NCBI GenBank assembly: GCA_003695725.1
Contig: RFHX01000045.1
Coordinates: 1-19,962, forward strand
Length of the DNA stretch: 19,962 bases
Direction: 5' to 3'
Source: Candidatus Schekmanbacteria bacterium
GTDB taxonomy: Bacteria > Schekmanbacteria > GWA2-38-11 > J061
Shown: positions 8,784 through 14,543 of the stretch, piece after piece
Layout of the letters: every line of letters starts with the position of its first letter
Position numbering within the stretch: the first letter of the stretch is position 1
Program-made: the position numbers and the translations under genes
The notes under the pieces: model-generated
What the model was told of the DNA's origin: nothing
Seen by the model: only the letters and a program-made list of their open reading frames with translations
The model's database searches: none

Positions 8784-9505
8784 AAGCAGTGATACTCGCC
8801 GCAGGTGAAAGCAAACGGCTTCATCCCTATACCATAGACACACCGAAATGCCTGCTTGAGATTGGGACTAAACCAATAATCAATCATCAGATTGATAGTC
8901 TTAAAGCAAATGGCATTGATGAGATTACTATTGTTACAGGGTTTGGCGCAGATAAGATTAGAAATTGTATAGGGGAGAGCTGTGATTTTGTTCATAATGA
9001 AAATTATAAAGAAACGAGCAGCATATATTCCCTTTGGTTGGCTAAAAAAAATCTTCTGGGGAGTTCTTTTGTAATTCTCAATTCTGATGTTTTTTTTCAT
9101 CCAAAAATAATGAAAAAACTTGTGTCCTTTTCAAGGGAAGATTGCATTACAGTTGACTATACAAGCATACTGAATGAAGAGGAGATGAAAGTAAAAGTAA
9201 AGGATGGAAAAGTTGCTGATATGAGCAAGTCGATGAAGCCGGAGGATGCTGACGGAGAAAATCTTGGTCTAATCAAATTTGGCAGAGAGGGTGGTAAAGA
9301 ACTTTTCAAGTTGATGGATGAGTTGATAGCAAATGGCAAAACTAATGAATGGGCGCCTTATGCTTTTAAGGAATTAGCCCAATATTACCCTCTATATGTG
9401 GTTGATATTGGCGGATTGCCATGGATTGAAATAGACTTTCCTGAAGACCTTGAAAAAGCGCGCAGAAAAATTTATGAAGAGATTAAGAAAGAAGAGTGGA
9501 AATGA
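8780..9505 (+). CDS. LicC-like sugar/alcohol-phosphate nucleotidyltransferase
   Basis: 241 residues of the NTP_transferase fold. The signature LAAGESKRLHPYTIDTPK (6-23) binds the nucleotide; the second Gly of the usual AAGxGxR is Ser, a tolerated variant. NYKETSSIYSLWLA (75-88) and WIEIDFPEDLEKA (215-227) are typical of proteins labelled phosphocholine cytidylyltransferase. Asp103 (NSDVFF) and Asp219 are the expected metal ligands. Family members couple CTP (or another NTP) to a phosphorylated alcohol or sugar. Next to two CDP-alcohol phosphotransferases and with no LicD gene in view, it may make the CDP-activated donor for them; the alcohol is not known. It is translationally coupled by ATGA both to the gene before and to moaD after. 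Confidence 0.8.
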   Translation: MKAVILAAGESKRLHPYTIDTPKCLLEIGTKPIINHQIDSLKANGIDEITIVTGFGADKIRNCIGESCDFVHNENYKETSSIYSLWLAKKNLLGSSFVILNSDVFFHPKIMKKLVSFSREDCITVDYTSILNEEEMKVKVKDGKVADMSKSMKPEDADGENLGLIKFGREGGKELFKLMDELIANGKTNEWAPYAFKELAQYYPLYVVDIGGLPWIEIDFPEDLEKARRKIYEEIKKEEWK

Positions 9506-9750
9506 CTTTAAAAATTCTATATTTTGCGGCAATCAGAGAAAAACTTGGCAAGAAGAGTGAAGAAATTACGGCAAGAGAAGGAGAAACCGTTGGTGATTTG
9601 ATGAAAAGACTTTCAGAAAAGTATGAAATCGTTGCACAGATGGAAAAAACTCTAATGGTTGCCGTCAATAAAGAATACCGTGACAACAGCTATTTGCTCA
9701 AAGATGGTGACGAGGTAGCCCTAATACCTCCTGTAAGCGGCGGACAGTAA
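9502..9750 (+). CDS. moaD: MoaD, molybdopterin synthase small (sulfur-carrier) subunit
   Basis: 82 residues with the ubiquitin-like fold pattern: LKILYFAAIREKLG at the start, LMVAVNKEY in the middle and DGDEVALIPPVSGG at the end. ATG 9502 overlaps the preceding TGA (ATGA), and the protein then begins as the family does; a GTG at 9496 would add two residues. The known role is to carry a C-terminal thiocarboxylate that gives sulfur to precursor Z in molybdopterin synthesis. Oddity: the usual terminal Gly-Gly is followed by one more residue, Gln82, so the functional C-terminus is not free as encoded. The stop TAA is followed at once by an ATG in the same frame as moaE. Confidence 0.88.
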   Translation: MTLKILYFAAIREKLGKKSEEITAREGETVGDLMKRLSEKYEIVAQMEKTLMVAVNKEYRDNSYLLKDGDEVALIPPVSGGQ

Positions 9751-9765
9751 ATGGGAGATTTTGAT

Positions 9766-10179
9766 ATGTATAAGATAACGAAAGAAGATATTGATATAAA
9801 TGAAATAATTAAAAAGGTTGCTTCTGAAAGGGCAGGTGCAATTGTCACTTTTTTAGGCGTAACGAGAGCAATCGATGAGGGAGATGAAAGAAGGATTTCT
9901 TATCTTGATTATGATGCCTATCCGGAAATGGCTGAGGAGCAAATGAAGAAGATAGGAGAAGAAGCAAAATCCAAGTTTAAAATTGCAGAAGTTTGCGTTT
10001 ATCACAAAATCGGCAGAGTGAATGTGGGGGAAGCAAGCGTAGGAATAGCTGTTTCCTCTCCTCATAGAGAGGATGGCTTTCTTGCCTGCAAATACATAAT
10101 TGACAGAATCAAGGAAATAACACCTATTTGGAAAAAAGAGGTGTGGGAAGGAGGAGAGCAGTGGAAAGGAAAAGAATAG
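9766..10179 (+). CDS. moaE: MoaE, molybdopterin synthase large (catalytic) subunit
   Basis: 137 residues. Family marks are GAIVTFLGVTR (24-34), YDAYPEMAEEQM (49-60), KIGRVNVGEASVGIAVSSPHR (split over 81-101), and PIWKKE (120-125) with the Lys residues needed for catalysis. It forms a heterotetramer with MoaD and converts cyclic pyranopterin monophosphate to molybdopterin in the cytoplasm. I chose ATG 9766 because GGGAGA (9753-9758) is a good ribosome-binding site eight bases away and MYKITKEDIDINEII matches family N-termini. The ATG at 9751, directly after the moaD stop, is a possible alternative adding five residues. The 3' end overlaps the hydrolase gene by 19 bases. No other molybdenum-cofactor gene is in the window. 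Confidence 0.9.
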   Translation: MYKITKEDIDINEIIKKVASERAGAIVTFLGVTRAIDEGDERRISYLDYDAYPEMAEEQMKKIGEEAKSKFKIAEVCVYHKIGRVNVGEASVGIAVSSPHREDGFLACKYIIDRIKEITPIWKKEVWEGGEQWKGKE

Positions 10180-10823
10180 CAGTTGATTGTTTTACTGTGG
10201 GACCGTTTATGGAAAACTGCTTTATTCTAAGTAATGAAGAGGGCAAAGCAGTTGTTGTTGACCCGGGAGACGAGTCAGAAAAAATCATATCTCATCTTGA
10301 AAAGAATAATCTTACTCCATTGGTTCTCCTTGCCACGCATGCTCATATCGACCATATAGGCGCAGTTGAAGATTTGAAAAAAAGATATAGTGTACCGTTT
10401 GTCCTTCATAAGGATGATGAAGGGCTTTTGAAAATGGCTGATGAGCAATCGAGGATGGTGGGCCTTTCATTTGGAGATATTCCTGAGGTAGATATTTTTT
10501 TGAAGAATGAAAATGAAGTGCTAACTTTTGACAATTTTAGGTTTGATGTAATTCATACACCGGGCCATACTCGCGGCGGTGTATGTTATAAGATTTCAGA
10601 CATTCTATTTTCGGGAGATACGCTTTTCAGAAACTCAATCGGAAGAACCGATTTTCCGGGAGGAAGTTACAGCCAAATAATGGATTCCATTATCAATAAG
10701 ATAGTACCACTTGGAGATGATATTAGGGTTTTTTGCGGACATGGTCCTGATACTACAATAGGCATTGAAAGAAAAAACAATCCTTTTATTCTTGACCCTG
10801 AACAGTATAAGAATATACTGTAG
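10161..10823 (+). CDS. Metallo-beta-lactamase-fold hydrolase, glyoxalase II/YcbL-like
   Basis: 220 residues. All metal ligands of the fold are visible: H60, H62, D64 and H65 in THAHIDHIG, H136 in HTPGHTRGG, D153 in FSGDTLF and H194 in CGHGPDTTIG. The stretch GRTDFPGGS (161-169) is typical of the YcbL/GloB-like branch, which hydrolyses thioesters such as S-lactoylglutathione or related substrates. The true substrate is not known. The start is GTG 10161, because AAGGAGG (10148-10154) is a near-perfect ribosome-binding site six bases before it; a TTG at 10128 would add a basic extension without such a site. It overlaps moaE by 19 bases and so belongs to the same transcript. Confidence 0.87.
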   Translation: MERKRIAVDCFTVGPFMENCFILSNEEGKAVVVDPGDESEKIISHLEKNNLTPLVLLATHAHIDHIGAVEDLKKRYSVPFVLHKDDEGLLKMADEQSRMVGLSFGDIPEVDIFLKNENEVLTFDNFRFDVIHTPGHTRGGVCYKISDILFSGDTLFRNSIGRTDFPGGSYSQIMDSIINKIVPLGDDIRVFCGHGPDTTIGIERKNNPFILDPEQYKNIL

Positions 10824-10852
10824 CCTGTTGAAATCTTTTAAGAGAAAACAGG
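10802..10852. other. Two consecutive inverted repeats at the end of the hydrolase gene
   Basis: ACAGTATA (10802-10809) and TATACTGT (10814-10821) form a perfect 8-base stem with an AGAA loop that spans the last codons and the first base of the TAG stop. Directly after it, CCTGTT (10824-10829) pairs with AACAGG (10847-10852), enclosing TCTT/AAGA (10834-10843). Neither is followed by a T-run, so an intrinsic terminator is not supported. They could protect the 3' end of the transcript or form a protein-binding site. The gap to folE (10824-11014, 191 bases) otherwise holds only TCCATCCA/TGGATGGA arms at 10892 and 10940, and no convincing promoter. Confidence 0.3.
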
Positions 10853-11014
10853 GAAATTAATCTGCAAGAAATTTAGAGAAAGCAGAAAAAATCCATCCAT
10901 CATAGAATGAAAAGAAGAATTTTGTCCAGCTCATAAATTTGGATGGAAAATGTTTAGTAATTTCAATGAATTAACTGAAGTTTGAAGGAATTTTTAAGGG
11001 TAGGAAGTGCTGTT

Positions 11015-11560
11015 ATGGAAAGAGTTGAAAAGTATGTCAAAGAAATATTGAGTGCAATTGGCGAAGATGTATCACGGGAGGGCTTATTAAAAACACCCAA
11101 GAGAGTCATTGAAACAATAGAATTTCTGACTAGCGGCTATAAGGAAGATCCTAAAAAAGCTCTTGAAGGCGCAGGTTTCACTGAAGATTATGAAGAAATG
11201 ATTTTATTGAAAGGAATAGATATATTTAGTCTTTGCGAACATCATCTTCTTCCCTTTTATGGCAAGTGCCATGTTGCCTATATACCAAGGAAGAAACTTG
11301 TGGGACTCAACAAGTTGGCGCGAGTCGTAGAAATTTATTCGAAACGGCTTCAAATACAAGAACGTTTGACAAATCAGATTGCGCAGACAATTAACGAGGA
11401 ATTGAATCCCTTAGGCGTCGCCGTTGTTATTGAAGCAAAACATCTATGTATGATGATGGGAGGCGCACAAGAGCACGATGCAAGGGTTGTTACGAGCTCG
11501 ATTCTCGGTGCATTCAGAAGGCCTGAAACAAGAGCGGAGTTTATGAATCTAATTAGTTAG
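11015..11560 (+). CDS. folE: GTP cyclohydrolase I (FolE), with an altered active-site residue
   Basis: 181 residues. Zinc ligands are Cys74 ([10 protein letters not shown], with His76 and His77) and Cys145 (KHLCMMM, with His143). [22 protein letters not shown] (split over 98-118) and the end TRAEFMNLI are standard. The enzyme turns GTP into dihydroneopterin triphosphate, the first step to folate. ATG 11015 is preceded by AGGAAG (11002-11007) and gives a family-like start; a TTG at 10982 is also open but less fitting. Oddity: the Arg four residues after the second zinc Cys (Arg185 in E. coli) is Gly149 here, in the stretch [10 protein letters not shown] where most relatives have MMMRGV. Activity is therefore uncertain, although the rest of the active site is intact. 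Confidence 0.9.
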   Translation: MERVEKYVKEILSAIGEDVSREGLLKTPKRVIETIEFLTSGYKEDPKKALEGAGFTEDYEEMILLKGIDIFSLCEHHLLPFYGKCHVAYIPRKKLVGLNKLARVVEIYSKRLQIQERLTNQIAQTINEELNPLGVAVVIEAKHLCMMMGGAQEHDARVVTSSILGAFRRPETRAEFMNLIS

Positions 11561-11670
11561 AAGGAAATAAAAGGTTAGATACGAGAGTTTTTTAATCCCT
11601 CATAGAACTATAATGTCTTGATATCTTTCAGTAAATCCATTTAAAATATCCTTTGAGGAGAAAAAACCAT

Positions 11671-12228
11671 ATGCCTGTGAAGAATGATGAATGGATAAAA
11701 AGAATGTCCCTCGAAAGAGGGATGATAGAACCCTTTTGCGAAAAACTTTCAAGCAATGGAGTAATATCTTACGGATTGTCTTCTTATGGATATGATATAC
11801 GGCTTTTTAATGAATTTAAGGTCATCAATGATACAGGGAAAATGGAAACAGTAGATCCGAAAGATTCCAAAAGATATGATTTTGAAACCATAAAAACAGA
11901 TGTATTTGAGATAAAACCGGGTCAAACAGTCCTTGGCCGTTCCCTTGAATATTTTAGAATTCCCCGTAATGTTATTGTTCTGTGTTTTGGCAAGTCCACA
12001 TATGCAAGATGTGGGATATTGGTAAATATTACTCCCCTTGAACCGGAATGGGAAGGATATATAACGATAGCAATTTCGAATATCTCGTTGAATAGAGTGA
12101 AGCTTTATGCATTGGAAGGAATTTCTCAGATAGTTTTTATTGAAAGCGATGAAACCTGTCTTGTTTCCTATGCTGATAGAAAGGGGAAATATCAAGCCCA
12201 AAAAGAGATAACATCAGCAAAAGTATAA
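11671..12228 (+). CDS. dcd: dCTP deaminase family protein (Dcd), catalytic Glu replaced
   Basis: 185 residues of the dUTPase-like fold. SSYGYDIRL (37-45), GKSTYARCGI (107-116), TPLEPEWEG (121-129) and SYADRKGKYQ (166-175) match the Dcd family, which deaminates dCTP to dUTP for thymidylate synthesis. ATG 11671 has GAGGAG (11655-11660) ten bases upstream. Oddity: aligning PEWEGYITIAISN with E. coli PGWSGCIVLEFYN puts Ala134 at the position of the catalytic Glu138 (codon GCA; Glu would be GAA). Arg113 and Ser109 are kept. The protein may be inactive or have changed function. The 110-base gap after folE contains a TATAAT (11609-11614) without a clear -35 box. Confidence 0.85.
   Translation: MPVKNDEWIKRMSLERGMIEPFCEKLSSNGVISYGLSSYGYDIRLFNEFKVINDTGKMETVDPKDSKRYDFETIKTDVFEIKPGQTVLGRSLEYFRIPRNVIVLCFGKSTYARCGILVNITPLEPEWEGYITIAISNISLNRVKLYALEGISQIVFIESDETCLVSYADRKGKYQAQKEITSAKV
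11707..11722 (+). other. GNRA-capped hairpin in the early coding region of dcd
   Basis: TCCCTC (11707-11712) and GAGGGA (11717-11722) form a perfect 6-base, GC-rich stem closed by a GAAA tetraloop, a very stable RNA fold. It lies 36 bases after the A of the dcd start codon, within codons 13-18 (protein segment SLERG). It could slow early translation, or it may be an accident of the coding sequence. Confidence 0.35.
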
Positions 12229-12243
12229 CCTCCCATCAAAAGG

Positions 12244-13377
12244 ATGAAAAGAAAACTCAACACAATTCAGATTATCCCAAGGGCAGGATGCCACAGCGGT
12301 GGGACACTTCAAGCATATCAGCTTGCAAAAGGACTTTATGAGAGAGGCCATGATTCTCTCCTGATTATTCGCCCCGGAAAGCAATCAATAAAGAAAGCTG
12401 AAGAGTTTGGTATCCCATATGAGGCGATTCCAATGAAGAATGAATTCGATCTGAAATCTGTATTTAAACTCAGAGCGATTATCAAAAAATTCAAACCTGA
12501 TGTTATTCACGCCCACAAGGGACTTGCCCTTTCATTGTCCCTTGCCGCCCTTGTGGGAAACAGGAAAACAGTGCTAGTGGCAAACAGAGGGGTAATGTTT
12601 CCTCTCGATATATTTAACAGTATAAAATACCGCCTTTCGCGTCTTGATGGAGTTGTGGCAGTTTCCAATGTCGTAAGGGAAATAATGATTAAAAGTTCAG
12701 GGATTCAAGCGGATAAAGTGCGTGTAATCTATGGAGGTACAGACCTTGAAAGATTCGATTATAGAATATCACCAACGAAGATCAGAAATGAGTTTAATGT
12801 GAGGGATAGTTATCCTCTCGTTGGAATCATTGCAAATATAAGAAGATGGAAGGGGCATATCTATTTCGTTGAGGCAGCAAAAAAGGTAGTGGAAAAGTTT
12901 CCAAAAGCGCTTTTTTTCATTGTTGGAAGATACAATGAGGAAAGAGAAACCTTCAAACAATTGAATAGAAGAATAGATGAGCTTGGCATTGGAGATAAAC
13001 TAATCTTTACAGGGTTTAGGGAGGATGTGCCTGAAATCATTTCAGCTATGGACATTACAGTAAATGCTTCATATGATGGAGAGGGTCTTACAGGTACAAT
13101 AAGGGAATCTTTTGCTATGAAAACACCTGTTGTTGCAACAAAGATTGCAGGGAATCCTGAACTAGTCATTGACGGGAAAACAGGAATCCTTGTACCTCCA
13201 AAAGATTCTTCAGCCCTTGCTGAAGGCATAATTAAAATTGCAGACAATTGCGAACTTTTGAGAGAAATGGGAGAAAATGCCTACCAGCTTATTTTAGAGA
13301 AGTTTTCCTTGGAGAGCAGAATCAAGGCAATTGAAGAATTTTACTATGAGCTTTTAGAAAAAAGGCAGGCGATTTGA
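12244..13377 (+). CDS. Family 4 glycosyltransferase (GT-B fold)
   Basis: 377 residues, 15 bases after dcd. Landmarks are HSGGTLQAYQLAKGL (17-31), HAHKGLALS (89-97) with ANRG (113-116), IIANIRRWKGH (195-205), and the EX7E motif E280-E288 (GEGLTGTIRES). The end of the motif and the following PVVAT...GNPELVIDGKTGILVPP stretch closely parallel the GT4 at 6544, its paralogue. It restarts the envelope gene run after the housekeeping block. The spacing between AAAAGG and ATG 12244 is too short for a normal ribosome-binding site, so translation may depend on coupling with dcd. It is probably a retaining transferase in the cytoplasm; the sugar is unknown. Confidence 0.9.
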   Translation: MKRKLNTIQIIPRAGCHSGGTLQAYQLAKGLYERGHDSLLIIRPGKQSIKKAEEFGIPYEAIPMKNEFDLKSVFKLRAIIKKFKPDVIHAHKGLALSLSLAALVGNRKTVLVANRGVMFPLDIFNSIKYRLSRLDGVVAVSNVVREIMIKSSGIQADKVRVIYGGTDLERFDYRISPTKIRNEFNVRDSYPLVGIIANIRRWKGHIYFVEAAKKVVEKFPKALFFIVGRYNEERETFKQLNRRIDELGIGDKLIFTGFREDVPEIISAMDITVNASYDGEGLTGTIRESFAMKTPVVATKIAGNPELVIDGKTGILVPPKDSSALAEGIIKIADNCELLREMGENAYQLILEKFSLESRIKAIEEFYYELLEKRQAI

Positions 13378-14516
13378 AGAATTCGAAGAAAGTCAATTTG
13401 GTTCGCATAATATCTGACCTTCCGGTTGGAGGTGTCGAAAGGCGTCTTGTTTCAATATTGCCGCGCCTTCAGGAAAATTTCAATATTTCTGTTGTATGCA
13501 TCAGAGAAAAGGGAGAACTTGCAGATGAACTCGAAAAAAGAGGCATTCCAGTTTATTTAGTTCCTTTTAAAGGCAGAATTCATCCACAAAGCTTGTTCAG
13601 TTTATCTCAACTTCTTAAAAAGATGAAAGCGCAAATCGTCCACACTCATATGTATAGGCCTAATGTTTCGGGGACTTTATCTGCAAAGATTGCAAAAATT
13701 CCCGTGATAATATCAAATGTCCACAATGTATCACAATGGGATACAAGGAGACAGATTATAATGGATAGATTCGTCAATAGATTTAGAGATTGTGTTATAG
13801 CTGTCTCGAATGAAGTTAAAAGGGATTTTATGGAAAAAACAGGAATAAAAGAAGATAAGTGCTGTGTCATTTATAATGGCGTTGATACCGAAGTTTTTAC
13901 ACCTGCAGATAGGTCAAAGGAATTCTTGGAAGAGTTTGGAATTGGCGAAGATGAAAAGATTATAGTCAACTCTGCACGCCTTATGCCTCAAAAAGACCAT
14001 AAAACTTTCCTGTACGCAGCAAAAGAGGTTATCAAAAATTTTGCAGGAAAAGTAAGATTTTGTATTGTGGGTAGGGGTAAATGCAGGGAAGAGATTAAGC
14101 GATTGGCATACAATCTTGGAATCGATGACAAGGTGATAATGACAGGGAAGCGGGATGATATGGCAAAAATATTTCAATCATCTCATATTTCAGTTTTAAG
14201 CTCTCTTAAAGAGGGATTTTCCAATGTTGTCCTTGAATCTATGTCTTGCGGAATACCTGTCGTGGCAACTGATGTGGGAGGCAATAAGGAAGCTATTGTC
14301 GATGGTGAAACAGGATTTTTAGTAAAAGTTGAAGATTATATAGATATGGCTAACAAGATTATAATGCTTTTAGAGAATGAATCTTTAAGAAGAGAATTTG
14401 GTAAAAAAGCAAGAAAGAGAGTTCTTGAAAATTTTTCGATTGAAAAAATGATTGAAAAAACAGAGGATTTGTATTCTAAACTACTTGATGGCAAATTACG
14501 GAAAGTGAGACAATAG
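13374..14516 (+). CDS. Family 4 glycosyltransferase (GT-B fold), TTG start
   Basis: 380 residues. LPVGGVERRLV (16-26) is the classic GT4 acceptor-side loop; VHTHMYRPN (89-97), NSARLMPQKDH (199-209) and EX7E E280-E288 (KEGFSNVVLESM) complete the fold, followed by PVVATDVGGNKEAIVDGETGFLV (split). The start is TTG 13374 sharing bases with the previous TGA (TTGA), with AAGGCAGG just upstream; a second TTG at 13398 would cut off only eight residues. It is closest to the broad capsule/LPS GT4 group rather than to the EGLTG subfamily of its neighbour. It is followed after 27 bases by the ligase gene. Donor and acceptor are unknown. Confidence 0.9.
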   Translation: MKNSKKVNLVRIISDLPVGGVERRLVSILPRLQENFNISVVCIREKGELADELEKRGIPVYLVPFKGRIHPQSLFSLSQLLKKMKAQIVHTHMYRPNVSGTLSAKIAKIPVIISNVHNVSQWDTRRQIIMDRFVNRFRDCVIAVSNEVKRDFMEKTGIKEDKCCVIYNGVDTEVFTPADRSKEFLEEFGIGEDEKIIVNSARLMPQKDHKTFLYAAKEVIKNFAGKVRFCIVGRGKCREEIKRLAYNLGIDDKVIMTGKRDDMAKIFQSSHISVLSSLKEGFSNVVLESMSCGIPVVATDVGGNKEAIVDGETGFLVKVEDYIDMANKIIMLLENESLRREFGKKARKRVLENFSIEKMIEKTEDLYSKLLDGKLRKVRQ

Positions 14517-14543
14517 CTTTAGAAATTATGTGTTTTTAGATAA

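Noticed and set aside
9496-9501. GTG start for moaD two codons upstream
   Set aside because: ATG 9502 gives a family-like N-terminus and the ATGA coupling used elsewhere in the operon; GTG remains a minor alternative.
10054-10073. TCCTCTC/GAGAGGA hairpin inside moaE
   Set aside because: It encodes part of the conserved VSSPHRE motif, so coding constraint explains it adequately.
10128-10160. TTG start for the MBL-fold hydrolase
   Set aside because: It adds an Arg-rich extension foreign to the family, and the strong AAGGAGG site at 10148 points to GTG 10161.
10892-10947. TCCATCCA/TGGATGGA arms upstream of folE as a riboswitch or operator
   Set aside because: The arms are simple repeats 40 bases apart with no further structure; no known pterin or other riboswitch core was recognised.
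11609-11614. TATAAT before dcd as a promoter
   Set aside because: No acceptable -35 box lies 15-19 bases upstream; perfect -10 matches are common by chance at this base composition.
11749-12201. Open frame on the - strand (150 codons) opposite dcd
   Set aside because: The + strand gene is unmistakable; the antisense translation has no family resemblance.
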